64,000 nt of DNA from Nocardioides bruguierae (GCF_023656415.1 NZ_JAMOIL010000008.1:151449-215448); one strand, 5' to 3'; numbered from the stretch's first letter, positions 23,524 to 33,600 are shown. A program made the numbers and translations. Notes: a model not told the origin generated them from the letters alone.

Positions 23524-26241
23524 ATGAGTCCCCGACCTCCCACGCCCCCCACCCGCCGCAGCAGGCTGCGCCGGCTCACGGCCGCGACCGCGACGGTCGG
23601 CACCGGGATCGCCGCGTTCGCGGTGCTGCCGGCCCTGCCCGCCGCGGCCGCCGACCCCGACTGGACCGCGAGCGCGCACAGCGACGTGGTGGACCTCAGC
23701 GCCTCGCTGCTGGGCCAGAGCCTCACCGACGTGGTCGTGGGGCACTCGCTCGCCGAGGTCGACACCGCGGGCGCCCCGGTCGTCACCGCGACCTCCTCCA
23801 ACGTGGACACGGCGCTGCTCGGGATGGCGCTGCCCGCCGACGGCCAGGTCGCCACGGCCCCGCCGAGCACCGACCCGGCGTCGGAGACCCTGCTCCCGCT
23901 CGACCTCGCGCCCCTGCTCACCCTGGGCGTGATCACCGGCGACACCGAGGCCTCGTGGAACGCCGACGGCACCTGCGTCAAGGAGGTCGACGGCGTGCGC
24001 ACCCTCGGCGGTGCCGACACACGGCTGGCCGAGCTGAGCCTCGTCGGCGTCGAGGGGCTCGCCACCCTGGTCGACGTCGGCGCCTCGCGCGTCACCTCCA
24101 CCACCGACCTCGTGCCGACGTTCGGCGACCGGCACGACGTCGTCTCCACCACCACCGCGCGGATCGGCGACATCTCCCTGCTGGACGGGGCGGTGCAGGT
24201 GCACGTGGGCAGCCCGGCCGTGCTCACGGCAACCTCGGACGGCACCACCGGCACCGTGGAGTACACCGCGCCCGTGGTCACCGTGACGGTCGCCGGGCAG
24301 TCGCAGCCGATCACCCTCGAGGCCGGCACCACCGACATCCCGCTGGACCTGGGCCTGCTGTCCGCCGACGTCTCCCTCACCCTCAACGACGGCGTCGACG
24401 CCTCCAGCGCGGCCGCGGCCTCCGGGTCCGTGGACGACGTGCTCGCCATCGACCTCACGGTCGACACGCTCATCCTGGAGGTCGCGAACGTGCACCTCGG
24501 CGTCGGCCGCCTGGAGGCCGACGCGACCGCACCCGCCGGAGGCGTGACCTGCACGTCGGAGACCGACACCGACGGCGACGGCCTCACCGACGCGGTGGAG
24601 GGGACGCTGGGCACCGACCCGGCCGACCCCGACACCGACGACGACGGCCTCTCCGACGGCGAGGAGGTCGACACCTACGGCACCGACCCGCTCGACGCTG
24701 ACTCCGACGACGACGGCCTGACCGACGGCGACGAGGTCAACAGCACCGGCACCGACCCGCTCGACGCGGACACCGACGACGGCGGCGTGGACGACGGCGA
24801 CGAGAACGCCGTGGGCACCGACCCGCTCGACGGCAGCGACGACGGCAGCGGCGGCCCCAGCGGCACCGACACCGACGGCGACGGCCTCTCGGACGCGGCC
24901 GAGGACGTCCTCGGGACCGACCCCGACAACCCCGACACCGACGGCGACGGGCTCACCGACGGCGCCGAGATCAACACCTACAGCACCGACCCGCTCGACG
25001 CCGACAGCGACGACGGCGGCGTCTCCGACGGGGCCGAGGTCGCCAACGGCACCGACCCGAACGACGGCACCGACGACGTGCTCGTCGACGACATGGACGG
25101 CGACGGTCTCACCGACACCGAGGAGGTCGCGCTCGGCACCGACCCGGCGGACGCCGACACCGACGGTGACGGCCTCACCGACGGCGCCGAGGTCAACATG
25201 GTCGGCACCGACCCGCTGGACTTCGACACCGACGACGGCGGCGTCTCCGACGGGGCCGAGGTCTCGGCGGGCACCGACCCGCTCGACGGCAGCGACGACG
25301 TCGAGGTCGACGACGCGGACGGCGACGGCCTCAGCGACGAGGCGGAGGCCGGTCTGGGCACCGACCCGGCGGACGCCGACTCCGACGACGACGGCCTCAC
25401 CGACGGCGCCGAGGTCAACACCTACGGCACCGACCCGCTCGACGCGGACACCGACGACGGCGGCGTCCTCGACGGCGCCGAGGTCTCCCGCGGCACCGAC
25501 CCGCTGGACGGCACCGACGACGTCGCGGCCGGCCCGACCGACCCCGACCGTGACGGCGACGGGCTCACCGACGGCGAGGAGCTCTCCCTGGGCACCGACC
25601 CCGACGACCCGGACTCCGACTCCGACGGGCTCACCGACGGCGACGAGGTCAACACCTACGGCACCGACCCGCTCGACGCCGACACCGACGACGACCGGAT
25701 CAAGGACGGCCGAGAGGTGGCCGGTCCGATCAGCCGCTACCCGCGGTGCACGACCGACCCGCTGGCGACCGACTCCGACGGCGACGGTCTCACCGACGGC
25801 GCCGAGGTCCGTGGCATCACGATGAACCTGCTGGTGGTCCGCCCGAACAAGAAGCTGACGGTGAAGAAGGTCCGCACGAGCCCGTGCCGGGTCGACACCG
25901 ACGGCGACAAGCTCACCGACCGGCGCGAGGTCCGCGGGTCGCGGCTCGGCATCCGGGTCGTGCTGCGCAGCGGCACCATCCGCATCGGCTCCCGCAAGAC
26001 CAACCCGCTGGTCCGCGACACCGACGGCGACGGCCTCTCCGACCGCGTCGAGGTCACCGGTGCCCGCAACACCGCGTGGGGTCGCAAGGCCACCGACCCG
26101 ACCCGTGCGGACACCGACCGGGGCGGTCGCACCGACCGCGCCGAGATCCGGGCCGGCTCGAACCCGAACAACGTCTACTCGGGGCCGAAGAACCCCGACC
26201 GGACCAAGCCCTCGCCGCGGGCCTCGGCCCGGCTGGGCTGA
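23524..26241 (+). CDS. Secreted protein with about 20 thrombospondin type 3 calcium-binding repeats
   Basis: A 905-residue product: signal peptide (about 1-43, ending ALPAAAA), an all-beta N-terminal region (about 45-335; it resembles surface proteins annotated as choice-of-anchor G, which I cannot confirm), then about 545 residues of Asp-rich repeats of the type [13 protein letters not shown]...GTDPLDAD. I count 20 DxDxDG-like calcium loops; several carry the variant [13 protein letters not shown]. The last four repeats are more divergent and separated by basic segments. There is no LPXTG or membrane anchor; the C-terminus is basic ([15 protein letters not shown]). Likely a Ca-stabilised rod on or near the cell surface. 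The upstream open frame before 23524 is not believable as protein. Confidence 0.85.
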   Translation: MSPRPPTPPTRRSRLRRLTAATATVGTGIAAFAVLPALPAAAADPDWTASAHSDVVDLSASLLGQSLTDVVVGHSLAEVDTAGAPVVTATSSNVDTALLGMALPADGQVATAPPSTDPASETLLPLDLAPLLTLGVITGDTEASWNADGTCVKEVDGVRTLGGADTRLAELSLVGVEGLATLVDVGASRVTSTTDLVPTFGDRHDVVSTTTARIGDISLLDGAVQVHVGSPAVLTATSDGTTGTVEYTAPVVTVTVAGQSQPITLEAGTTDIPLDLGLLSADVSLTLNDGVDASSAAAASGSVDDVLAIDLTVDTLILEVANVHLGVGRLEADATAPAGGVTCTSETDTDGDGLTDAVEGTLGTDPADPDTDDDGLSDGEEVDTYGTDPLDADSDDDGLTDGDEVNSTGTDPLDADTDDGGVDDGDENAVGTDPLDGSDDGSGGPSGTDTDGDGLSDAAEDVLGTDPDNPDTDGDGLTDGAEINTYSTDPLDADSDDGGVSDGAEVANGTDPNDGTDDVLVDDMDGDGLTDTEEVALGTDPADADTDGDGLTDGAEVNMVGTDPLDFDTDDGGVSDGAEVSAGTDPLDGSDDVEVDDADGDGLSDEAEAGLGTDPADADSDDDGLTDGAEVNTYGTDPLDADTDDGGVLDGAEVSRGTDPLDGTDDVAAGPTDPDRDGDGLTDGEELSLGTDPDDPDSDSDGLTDGDEVNTYGTDPLDADTDDDRIKDGREVAGPISRYPRCTTDPLATDSDGDGLTDGAEVRGITMNLLVVRPNKKLTVKKVRTSPCRVDTDGDKLTDRREVRGSRLGIRVVLRSGTIRIGSRKTNPLVRDTDGDGLSDRVEVTGARNTAWGRKATDPTRADTDRGGRTDRAEIRAGSNPNNVYSGPKNPDRTKPSPRASARLG
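24568..26170 (+). repeat. Tandem DNA repeats encoding the TSP3 array
   Basis: Recurring blocks such as GACGGCGACGGCCTCACCGA and GGCACCGACCCGCTCGACG reflect the protein repeats. Near-identical copies suggest expansion by recombination or slippage. Confidence 0.75.
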
Positions 26242-26335
26242 GCCCCGGCCTCCACCCCGGCTCGACCCGCTCCATCCCGGCGCCCGTCGTCGTCCTCCGT
26301 CCCCACCCGGGGCGGGCGGACGGCGGCGGGCGCTG

Positions 26336-27301
26336 CTACGCCGTGGCCGCCCGCACCGCCGCGAGCGCACGGGTCAGCCGGTCGGGGTCGTCGAACCGGA
26401 CCCACGTGATCCGCGGGTCCTTGCGGAACCAGGAGTCCTGGCGCCGGGCGAACCGCCGCGTCGCGACCACCGTGCGCTCCTTGGCCTCCTCGAGGCTCAG
26501 GACGCCGGCCAGGTGGTCGGCCACCTCGCGGTACCCGATCGCGCGGCCGGCGGTGCGGCCCTCGGCCAGTCCCTCGCCGAGCAGCCGCTCCACCTCGTCC
26601 ACGAAGCCGTCGGCGAACATCTGCTCCACACGCTGCTCGATGCGTGCGTCCAGGGTCGGCCGGTCGATGTCCACACCGACCTGCACCGCGCCGGGCAGGG
26701 CGTACTCCAGCCGGGGCAGCGTCGCGGTGAACGACCGCCCGGTCAGCTCCACCACCTCCAGCGCCCGGACGATGCGGCGACCGTTCTCGGGCAGGATGCT
26801 CGCCGCCGCGGCCGGGTCCACCGCGGCCAGCCGCGCGTGCAGGGCGCCGCTGCCCACCTCCGCCAGCTCCGCCTCCAGCCGCTCGCGCAGCGCCGGGTCG
26901 GTGCCGGGGAACTCGAACTCGTCCAGCACCGCCCGGGTGTAGAGGGCCGAGCCGCCGACCAGGACGGGCACCCGGCCTCGTCCGCGGAGGTCGGCGACCA
27001 GCCCGCGGGCCCAGGCCTGGAACTCGGCGACGCTGGCGGGCTCGGTGACGTCGAGGACGTCGAGCAGGTGGTGGACGACGCCGCGGCGCTCGGCGGGCGG
27101 GAGCTTGGCGGTGCCGACGTCCATGCCCCGGTAGAACTGCATGGCGTCGGTGTTGAGCACCTCGCCGGGCGTGCCGGCGGCGGTGAACGCCTCGGCCAGG
27201 TCGAGGGAGAGCGCCGTCTTGCCGGACGCGGTGGCCCCCACCACCGCGACCACGGGCAGGCCGACCGGCACCCGGGCGGGCGAGTCAGGAGCACTCGTCA
27301 T
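26336..27301 (-). CDS. miaA: tRNA dimethylallyltransferase
   Basis: MiaA prenylates A37 of tRNAs reading UNN codons, the substrate step for MiaB (encoded at 30651-32150). The 321-residue product has the P-loop GATASGKT (22-29), NTDAMQFYRGMDVGTAK, GGSALYTRA and the C-terminal RRFARRQDSWFRKD region. The ATG at 27301 is preceded by a possible leaderless -10 (CACACT). Confidence 0.96.
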   Translation of the reverse strand: MTSAPDSPARVPVGLPVVAVVGATASGKTALSLDLAEAFTAAGTPGEVLNTDAMQFYRGMDVGTAKLPPAERRGVVHHLLDVLDVTEPASVAEFQAWARGLVADLRGRGRVPVLVGGSALYTRAVLDEFEFPGTDPALRERLEAELAEVGSGALHARLAAVDPAAAASILPENGRRIVRALEVVELTGRSFTATLPRLEYALPGAVQVGVDIDRPTLDARIEQRVEQMFADGFVDEVERLLGEGLAEGRTAGRAIGYREVADHLAGVLSLEEAKERTVVATRRFARRQDSWFRKDPRITWVRFDDPDRLTRALAAVRAATA

Positions 27302-27307
27302 GTGGCT

Positions 27308-27313
27308 AGTGTG
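27308..27313 (-). promoter_or_regulatory. Possible leaderless -10 element of miaA
   Basis: CACACT on the minus strand lies 6 nt before the miaA ATG, the same variant and spacing as at 1662-1667. It is a weak match to TANNNT. Confidence 0.3.
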
Positions 27314-27348
27314 GCAAGACCCGAGGAGCAGACCTGAAGGAGGAGCCG

Positions 27349-27642
27349 ATGGGCTTCCTGGACAAGGCCCGCCGCCAGCTGGACACCCCCGCCAACCGCC
27401 AGCGGCTCACGCAGCTGCGGGGCAGGGTGGCCGACACGGTCGCGAAGAACGAGACGAAGATCGGCCAGGGCCTGGACAAGGCCGCCGCGGCCGTCGACCA
27501 GCGCACCAAGGGCAAGCACCACGCACGCATCAGCCAGGGGGTCGCCGGCGCCAAGAAGGGCGTCTCCTACCTGGGCCGCAAGCCCAGCAGCGCTGATGGC
27601 GGGCCCGGCACCACCGACGGCAGCACGGGAGGCACCCGATGA
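27349..27642 (+). CDS. Rv0909/MT0933-type antitoxin-like protein
   Basis: A 97-residue basic protein. The segment IGQGLDKAAAAVDQRTKGKHHARISQGVAGAKKG resembles the short MT0933_antitox family (KaadfVDekTggKyadkid pattern). No obvious toxin is adjacent; the downstream small gene overlaps it but is acidic and disordered. GAAGGAGGAG precedes the ATG. A DNA- or partner-binding role is possible, and antitoxin activity is only a family label. Confidence 0.6.
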   Translation: MGFLDKARRQLDTPANRQRLTQLRGRVADTVAKNETKIGQGLDKAAAAVDQRTKGKHHARISQGVAGAKKGVSYLGRKPSSADGGPGTTDGSTGGTR

Positions 27643-27818
27643 CCGCACCCATCCCCGAGGAGCGCGACGCCGCGCCGCTGGAGGACTCGATGGACGGCAT
27701 CCGCCCGCCCGGCGAGCACGGCGAGGACCTCCCCGACGGCAAGGACGGGGCGTCCGCCGCGGCAGCCGAGCAGGAGTCGAACGCCGAGGAGTCGGACGCC
27801 GGCGAGCCCAGCCAGTGA
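27639..27818 (+). CDS. Small acidic protein, unknown function
   Basis: A 59-residue Asp/Glu/Ala-rich, probably disordered protein, coupled by ATGA to the antitoxin-like gene and by GTGA to the Nudix gene. The coupling on both sides is the main reason to regard it as real. Confidence 0.5.
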   Translation: MTAPIPEERDAAPLEDSMDGIRPPGEHGEDLPDGKDGASAAAAEQESNAEESDAGEPSQ

Positions 27819-28312
27819 CCGACGCGCACGTCCCGGAGGTGGGCGGCCGCTTCGTCGTCGTCCCCGCCTCCTACGTCTTCCTGCTCCGCGACGGACTGGC
27901 CGGCCTGGAGGTGCTGCTCCAGCTGCGCACCAACACCGGCTTCATGGACGGTCACTGGGCCGCCGGCGCGGCCGGGCACGTCGAGCGCGGCGAGACCGCG
28001 GTGGAGGCGGCCCACCGCGAGGCGGCCGAGGAGATCGGCGTCTCCGACCTCGTCCTGGAGTTCCTCACCACCATGCAACGCACCCGCGGCGGGGAGCCGA
28101 TCGACGAGCGGGTCGACTTCTTCTTCGCCGCACGCTCGTGGTCGGGAGAACCCGCCCTCCAGGAGGGCAAGGCCGCCGACCTGCGGTGGTGCCCACTCGA
28201 CGCGCTCGACACCCTGCCCGGGCCGGTCGTCCCCCACGAGAGGGTGGTGCTCGAGGCGCTGCGCACGCGCACCCTGGAGCCGTACAGCACGCACGGCTTC
28301 GTCACGGGGTGA
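27815..28312 (+). CDS. Nudix hydrolase
   Basis: A 165-residue protein with a complete Nudix box at 54-76 (GHVERGETAVEAAHREAAEE then IGV), matching Gx5Ex7REUxEExGU. The surrounding fold (GGRFVVVPASYVFLLRDG and LRWCPLDAL) is typical. It hydrolyses a nucleoside-diphosphate derivative, probably a damaged nucleotide or metabolite. The GTG start overlaps the previous stop; the stop lies just before another small gene. Confidence 0.85.
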   Translation: MTDAHVPEVGGRFVVVPASYVFLLRDGLAGLEVLLQLRTNTGFMDGHWAAGAAGHVERGETAVEAAHREAAEEIGVSDLVLEFLTTMQRTRGGEPIDERVDFFFAARSWSGEPALQEGKAADLRWCPLDALDTLPGPVVPHERVVLEALRTRTLEPYSTHGFVTG

Positions 28313-28317
28313 CCAGC

Positions 28318-28599
28318 ATGTCCGAGACCAGCACGACCAGCGACTCCACCGACTCCAGCGCCTCCACCGGCAGCGACCTGGGGCCGATGCCCCAGCCCGA
28401 GGCCACCAGGCCCCAGCTCGTGCCGGGCGGCCCCGACGCGGTGCTCGAGGCGCAGCGCAGCCCGGTGGTGCCGGACGTCGCCGCCGAGGCGAACCCGGCC
28501 ACCGCCGCCACGCCCGCGGCGAACCGCTCCGGCGAGGACACCTCCACCCAGGCCACCCGCGGCGAGAAGGCCCCGGCGGCGTCGGAGTCCCCCGCCTGA
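28318..28599 (+). CDS. Small disordered Ser/Thr-rich protein, unknown function
   Basis: A 93-residue protein, very rich in Ser, Thr, Ala, Asp and Glu, with no hydrophobic segment or domain. The ATG at 28318 is preceded by GGGGTGA; an in-frame GTG at 28309 overlapping the Nudix stop is the alternative. It is probably translated with the preceding genes. Confidence 0.45.
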   Translation: MSETSTTSDSTDSSASTGSDLGPMPQPEATRPQLVPGGPDAVLEAQRSPVVPDVAAEANPATAATPAANRSGEDTSTQATRGEKAPAASESPA

Positions 28600-28652
28600 G
28601 CCCACCGGCCTCGTCCGTCCACCCGGGGAGTCGGCGTGGGCCGACCGGAACA

Positions 28653-28741
28653 TCCGCCCGGATGCTCTGACCCGCGCCACGGACCCGCAGGCCAGCGGCG
28701 TGTGCCGGAGGAGGGCTCGGCGTTGTTCCGGTCCGCCGACG
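28653..28741. repeat. Inverted-end repeat element, copy A (89 bp)
   Basis: It begins GACCGGAACATC and ends GTTGTTCCGGTCCGCCGACG, so its ends are inverted repeats (GACCGGAACA(A/T)C). It shares ACCCGCAGG(C/T)CAGCG with copy B at 29664-29762, in the same orientation. It abuts the stop codon of the AbiEi/DUF559-type gene exactly. Confidence 0.7.
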
Positions 28742-29603
28742 TCACGCGGCAGTCCTCAGCCGCACCGCGTCCCGCAGGGTCTGCTCGACCCGGCGCGGGT
28801 GGAGCATCACCTCCTCCCAGCTGAACCTCAGCACCGTCCAGCCGTGGACGACCAGCGCGTTGTAGCGGGCGGCGTCCCGGACGAGGTCGGCCCGGCCACC
28901 GTGCCAGGAGAAGGAGTCGGCCTCCGCGACGATCCGCGCCCGTCGGTCGACCAGGTCGGGCTGGCCCAGCCACCGCGGGCTCGCGATCGGCACCTGGGGC
29001 TCCGTGCTCAGGCCGGGGGACGGTCGCGGCGATCGCGCGCAGGACCGACTCGAACGGGTTCGCCGCCCGGCCGTCGGCGGCCGCGGCCACCGTGCGAGCC
29101 CGGGCGCTCCCCGGCCCCCTCAGGCCGGCGACCAGGTCGAGGAGGTCCCCGCGTGCCAGGCCGTCGCGCAGGGCCGAGTCGGCCACGCAGAGCGCCTCGG
29201 CGAAGGGCAGCGACCGCAGGCAGTCGGCCACGGTCCGGTCGGGCGAGGTCACCCCGGCCTGCTGCTCGGCCCGGGTCAGGGGCGCCCACCGGACGTCGGC
29301 CCCGTCCGCCTGCCCGGCGGCGAGGCGGCGGTGCCGCGGGACGGTGGCGACCGGCCGGTCGGGCGACCACTGGACGGCCAGGCCGTGCAGCAGGGCCGCG
29401 CTGAGGTGCGAGGCAGCCCCGGAGAGACGGGCCGCCTCCGTCCTCGCGCGGTCGGCCCCGGGCAGCGCGTAGCGGCCGCGGGCGACGCGGACGACCGCGC
29501 CGGTGTCCCGAGCGGCCTCGGCGCGGGCGCGGCCGACCAGGTCCACCAGCCGCGACCAGGTGGTCACGCCTCCGGTGCGTGCGAGCTCGGTCTCCAGGTC
29601 CAC
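28742..29603 (-). pseudogene. AbiEi-antitoxin-domain/DUF559-type protein, frameshifted
   Basis: The first ~195 codons from GTG 29603 encode an AbiEi-like N-terminal region (RYALPG, SHLSAALLHGL, SPDRTVADCLRSLPFAEAL) up to NPFESVLRAIAATVP. The matching C-terminus is in another frame: PIASPRWLGQPDLVDRRARI, VAEADSFSWHG and RYNALVVHGWTVLRFSWEEV form the DUF559 (VSR endonuclease-like) domain ending at 28742. The frames join if one base is removed from the G5 run at 29015-29019 (plus strand). Cause: real mutation, phase variation, or sequencing error. This gene family is abundant in Nocardioidaceae. Confidence 0.75.
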
Positions 29604-29663
29604 ACCGGCAGCCTGCCGCGCCGGAGTCGCGCGTGCACGCGGCTCTCCACAGGGACGTCGCAG

Positions 29664-29762
29664 GACCGGAACAACACCCGGCCCCGAGCCGGCAACCCGG
29701 CGAACCCGCAGGTCAGCGTGCCGCACACACCAGGGGCAGGCCGTTGTTCCGGTCCGCCGACG
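29664..29762. repeat. Inverted-end repeat element, copy B (99 bp)
   Basis: It begins GACCGGAACAAC and ends GTTGTTCCGGTCCGCCGACG. The last ~20 bases are identical to copy A, and the interior shares ACCCGCAGGTCAGCG. It lies 60 bp upstream of the frameshifted gene and 6 bp from the peptidase E stop codon. Confidence 0.7.
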
Positions 29763-29768
29763 AGGGGC

Positions 29769-30494
29769 TCAGAGCCGGGTGACGTCCAGCGGGGTCTCGA
29801 CGACACCGTCGGCGCCGGCCTCGACGAAGTAGGCGCCGGCGTCATCGGTCTCGGCGTACGCGCCCACCATCTCGGTCCCGCGGTAGAGCACGCCGGCGCC
29901 GTCGTCGGTGGCGTACCCGGCGGGCAGGGTGCCGTCGGCCACCAGCGACTGGAACAGCGGGCGCCGCTGCGGCTCGCTGTCGTAGTGGACGCCGTTGCTG
30001 AAGGGCACCAGGCCGAGGCCATTGGTGACCGGGCGCAGGTCGGGGCCGAAGGAGTCGGTGGTGCCGCCGGCGTGCCAGCAGATGGAGCCGGCCGAGACAC
30101 CGGTGAGCACGACGCCGGCCTCCCAGGCGGAGCGCATCGCCTCGTCCACGCCGTGCAGGCGCCACATGGCGAGCAGGCCGGCCACGGAGCCGCCCCAGAC
30201 CCAGACCACGTCGGCGTCGAGGAGGTGGGCGGTCACGTCCTCGACGTTGGGCATGGTGAACAGCTGCAGGTGCGAGCCGGTCCAGCCGCGGGTCTGCACC
30301 GCGTCGTAGAAGTCGCGGATCAGCCCCGGCGAGTCGCCACAGGCGGTGCCGAGGAAGCAGACCTTGGGAGCACGGCCGGTGACCCCGGCCAGGTCGACGG
30401 CCAGCTCGGTGAGCGGGCCGGGCTCGAACCTCGTGCGGGTGCCCATGACGGCACCGCCAGAGGTCGCGAGGATGGTGGGGGCGTCAGCGGGCAC
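29769..30494 (-). CDS. Peptidase E (S51 dipeptidase E family)
   Basis: A 241-residue cytoplasmic serine peptidase of the class I glutamine-amidotransferase-like fold. The nucleophile elbow GVSAGS places Ser134; WVWGGSVAGLLAMW (98-111) and HYDSEPQRRPLF resemble the substrate and His regions of PepE. The family cleaves Asp-X dipeptides. GTG start at 30494 with GGAAGG upstream. Confidence 0.87.
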   Translation of the reverse strand: MPADAPTILATSGGAVMGTRTRFEPGPLTELAVDLAGVTGRAPKVCFLGTACGDSPGLIRDFYDAVQTRGWTGSHLQLFTMPNVEDVTAHLLDADVVWVWGGSVAGLLAMWRLHGVDEAMRSAWEAGVVLTGVSAGSICWHAGGTTDSFGPDLRPVTNGLGLVPFSNGVHYDSEPQRRPLFQSLVADGTLPAGYATDDGAGVLYRGTEMVGAYAETDDAGAYFVEAGADGVVETPLDVTRL

Positions 30495-30650
30495 GGCGGA
30501 CCTTCCGAGAGAGGTTCGTCAAGGATCCCTGACCGTAGCGGAGCGTCCGCGCGCGACGATGCGCGGGGCGCGCCCGCGAGGGGCCGGGGGGTGCCCCGAT
30601 GCTGCCACCTCGGCCCGGCCGCGCGCTGCACCGGGGCGAGCGTCGGTGCG

Positions 30651-32150
30651 TCAGCGGCAGGCCGGGGCGTCCGGCAGCGGGGCCGGGACGCCGACGGTGG
30701 GCATGCCCAGGCCGACGCCGGCCGGTGCCGGCGGGGCGGCGTGGCGGCGCTCCCAGGCGTCGCCCGAGCGGGTGCGGCGCACCGCGTGCACGGTGTCGGC
30801 GACCAGGTGGTGCGGGGCGGCGTAGGTGACCTCGACGGTGACCATGTCGCCCGGGCGCGGCTCGCCGAGCGAGGCGTCCGGAACGGCGAAGTGCACGAGC
30901 CGGTTGTCGGGGGCGCGGCCGGAGAGCCGGCGGGTCTCGGCGTCCTTGCGCCCCTCCCCCTCGGCGACCATCACCTCGAAGGTGCGGCCGACCTGGAGCT
31001 TGTTCTGCTCCCAGGAGATCTCCTCCTGGAGCGCGACGAGGCGCTGGTAGCGGTCCTTCACGACGGACGCCGGCACCTGGTCGTCCATCGTGGCCGCCGG
31101 CGTCCCGGGGCGGATGGAGTACTGGAAGGTGAACGCGCTGGAGAACTTCGACTCCGCGACCACGCGCAGGGTCTCGGCGAAGTCCTCCTCGGTCTCGCCG
31201 GGGAAGCCGACGATGATGTCGGTGGTGATCGCGGCGTGCGGGATCTGCTCGCGGACGCGCTCGATGATGCCCAGGAACTTCGTCGAGCGGTACGAGCGGC
31301 GCATCGCCTTGAGGACGCGGTCGGAGCCGGACTGCAGCGGCATGTGCAGGCTGGGCATCACGTTCGGGGTCTCGGCCATCGCGTCGATGACGTCGTCGGT
31401 GAACTCGGCCGGGTGCGGGCTGGTGAAGCGCACCCGCTCGAGGCCCTCGATGTCGCCGCAGGCGCGCAAGAGCTTGGAGAAGGCCTGACGGTCGCCGAAC
31501 TCGACGCCGTAGGCGTTCACGTTCTGGCCGAGCAGGGTCACCTCGGTGACGCCCTCGGCGACCAGCGCCTCGATCTCGGCGAGGATCTCGCCGGGGCGGC
31601 GGTCCTTCTCCTTGCCGCGCAGGCTGGGCACGATGCAGAACGTGCAGGTGTTGTTGCACCCGACGCTGATCGAGACCCAGGCCGCGTAGGCCGAGTCGCG
31701 CTTGGTGGGCAGCGTCGACGGGAAGACCTCGAGGCTCTCCAGGATCTCGACCTGGGCCTCCTCGTTGGCCCGGGCACGCTCCAGCAGGGCGGGGAGAGAG
31801 CCGATGTTGTGGGTGCCGAAGACGACATCGACGTACGGCGCCTTAGCCGTGATCGTGTCGCGGTCCTTCTGTGCCAGGCAGCCGCCGACGGCGATCTGCA
31901 TGCCCGGCCTGGCCGCCTTCACCGGGGCGAGGTGGCCGAGGTTGCCGTAGAGCTTGTTGTCGGCGTTCTCGCGCACGGCGCAGGTGTTGAACACGACGAC
32001 GTCCGCCTGCTCGCCGTCGGGCGCGGCCGTGTAGCCCGCGTCCTCCAGGAGGCCGGTGAGGCGCTCGGAGTCGTGGACGTTCATCTGGCACCCGTAGGTC
32101 TTGACCTCGTAGGTGCGGGGCTGCGCGAGCGGGGCGGCGGTCTCGGTCAT
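30651..32150 (-). CDS. miaB: tRNA-2-methylthio-N6-dimethylallyladenosine synthase
   Basis: MiaB is a radical-SAM methylthiotransferase acting on MiaA-modified A37 of tRNA. The 499-residue product has the N-terminal MTTase cluster cysteines ([22 protein letters not shown]), the radical-SAM motif CNNTCTFC and a C-terminal TRAM domain. The tail after about residue 465 is Pro/Ala-rich. It follows miaA in the same direction but is separated by accessory genes. Confidence 0.96.
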   Translation of the reverse strand: MTETAAPLAQPRTYEVKTYGCQMNVHDSERLTGLLEDAGYTAAPDGEQADVVVFNTCAVRENADNKLYGNLGHLAPVKAARPGMQIAVGGCLAQKDRDTITAKAPYVDVVFGTHNIGSLPALLERARANEEAQVEILESLEVFPSTLPTKRDSAYAAWVSISVGCNNTCTFCIVPSLRGKEKDRRPGEILAEIEALVAEGVTEVTLLGQNVNAYGVEFGDRQAFSKLLRACGDIEGLERVRFTSPHPAEFTDDVIDAMAETPNVMPSLHMPLQSGSDRVLKAMRRSYRSTKFLGIIERVREQIPHAAITTDIIVGFPGETEEDFAETLRVVAESKFSSAFTFQYSIRPGTPAATMDDQVPASVVKDRYQRLVALQEEISWEQNKLQVGRTFEVMVAEGEGRKDAETRRLSGRAPDNRLVHFAVPDASLGEPRPGDMVTVEVTYAAPHHLVADTVHAVRRTRSGDAWERRHAAPPAPAGVGLGMPTVGVPAPLPDAPACR

Positions 32151-32199
32151 GGCCTCACCAGGGTAGGAGCCTCCCGTGGCGAGCGGGAATCGTGAGCGC

Positions 32200-32586
32200 T
32201 CAGAGCACGACCCACGCCGCAGTCCCGTGCATGATCGCCACCGTCGGCACCTCGACGAGGAGAGGGTGCGCGAACACGAATCCGTCGGCGCTGTCCCGGA
32301 CCCAGGACGAGATCGGCCGAGCGTGCGACCACCCGTGCTCGATCACCACGAAGCAGCCGCCGAACGTGAGTACTGCCGGCAGCACCGTGAGCGGGGCCAG
32401 GACGAGGTGGAGGCCGGTGAACCACAGCATGAACGATCCGGCGAGCAGGCTCATGACCGTGACTCTGGTCCAGCTGGACAGCAGGACGGAGCGCAGGCGC
32501 GCCCCCACCGAGGCCGCGCGAGCGGCGCGCTCGGACCCCGGGCGGGTGTGGGTGGACGGGAGGTCGGTGCGGTGCGAGGTGGTCAT
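32200..32586 (-). CDS. Small membrane protein, unknown function
   Basis: A 128-residue protein with a basic N-terminus and two or three hydrophobic segments (about 42-65, 68-85, and a weak one near the C-terminus). No family is recognised. The ATG at 32586 is favoured; an in-frame ATG at 32697 adds 37 residues that look non-coding. Confidence 0.5.
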   Translation of the reverse strand: MTTSHRTDLPSTHTRPGSERAARAASVGARLRSVLLSSWTRVTVMSLLAGSFMLWFTGLHLVLAPLTVLPAVLTFGGCFVVIEHGWSHARPISSWVRDSADGFVFAHPLLVEVPTVAIMHGTAAWVVL

Positions 32587-32806
32587 GCCCGAGAGGCTGC
32601 CCGCGGGCGGGACGGCGAACCGGACGCCGCCGCGGCCTGTGGAGAACCACCGGCCCCGCCTCGTCCTGGCCCACTCGTTCCGACACCTGTCAGGCATCGC
32701 CGACTGACCCGGTCCGGCCAGCGCCGTGACCCTCGCGTGGCACCACTGGGCCTGTTTCGTGACCCGTCAGGGCCAGGGGGGATGGCTCCGAACCTGAGAA
32801 CTTGGT

Positions 32807-32812
32807 TAGGGT
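32807..32812 (+). promoter_or_regulatory. Near-leaderless -10 element of gluABCD
   Basis: TAGGGT lies 8 nt before the ATG at 32821, without a Shine-Dalgarno sequence. The operon transcript probably starts at or very close to the start codon. Confidence 0.45.
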
Positions 32813-32820
32813 GCCGACGC

Positions 32821-33600
32821 ATGACGGCAGAAGCGACTGCGGCCGAGACCGCCGCCCGCCCCGGCGAGCCCCTCGTGGTGCTCGACCACGTGGACAAGCA
32901 CTTCGGCTCCCTCCACGTGCTCCAGGACATCGAGCTCACGGTCAACCGTGGCGAGGTCGTCGTGGTCATCGGCCCCTCCGGCTCGGGCAAGTCCACGCTC
33001 TGCCGGACGATCAACCGCCTCGAGACGATCGACGACGGCTCCATCACCCTCGACGGCGAGCCGCTGCCCGCCGAGGGCAAGGCGCTCGCCCGCCTGCGCG
33101 CCGAGGTCGGCATGGTCTTCCAGTCCTTCAACCTGTTCGCGCACAAGACGATCCTCGAGAACGTCACGCTGGGCCCGACCAAGGTCCGCGGGATGAAGAA
33201 GGCCGAGGCCGACAAGCTGGCCAAGGAGCTCCTGGACCGCGTCGGCGTCGGGCACCAGGCGGACAAGTACCCCGCCCAGCTCTCCGGCGGCCAGCAGCAG
33301 CGCGTCGCCATCGCCCGCGCGCTGGCCATGCAGCCGAAGGTGATGCTCTTCGACGAGCCCACCTCGGCGCTGGACCCCGAGATGATCAAGGAGGTCCTCG
33401 ACGTCATGGTCGACCTCGCGAAGCAGGGCATGACCATGGTCGTGGTGACCCACGAGATGGGCTTCGCACGCACCGCCGCCGATCGCGTCGTGTTCATGGC
33501 CGACGGCGCCATCGTCGAGGAGAACACCCCCGAGGAGTTCTTCACCAACCCGCAGAGCGCTCGTGCGCAGGACTTCCTCGGGAAGATCCTCAAGCACTGA
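32821..33600 (+). CDS. gluA: Glutamate-type amino acid ABC transporter, ATP-binding subunit
   Basis: The 259-residue ATPase of a polar amino acid importer has Walker [10 protein letters not shown] (51-59), the Q-loop FQSFNLF, signature LSGGQQQR and Walker [13 protein letters not shown]. Gene order ATPase, binding protein, permease, permease equals gluABCD of corynebacteria, so glutamate (or a close relative) is the likely substrate. Confidence 0.92.
   Translation: MTAEATAAETAARPGEPLVVLDHVDKHFGSLHVLQDIELTVNRGEVVVVIGPSGSGKSTLCRTINRLETIDDGSITLDGEPLPAEGKALARLRAEVGMVFQSFNLFAHKTILENVTLGPTKVRGMKKAEADKLAKELLDRVGVGHQADKYPAQLSGGQQQRVAIARALAMQPKVMLFDEPTSALDPEMIKEVLDVMVDLAKQGMTMVVVTHEMGFARTAADRVVFMADGAIVEENTPEEFFTNPQSARAQDFLGKILKH

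Noticed and set aside
24568..26170. CRISPR-like or satellite array
   Set aside because: The repeats are in frame and encode a thrombospondin type 3 array; there are no unique spacers.
32587..32697. Upstream ATG extending the small membrane protein by 37 residues
   Set aside because: The extra residues are Arg/Gly-rich and look non-coding, and no ribosome site or -10 supports that start.
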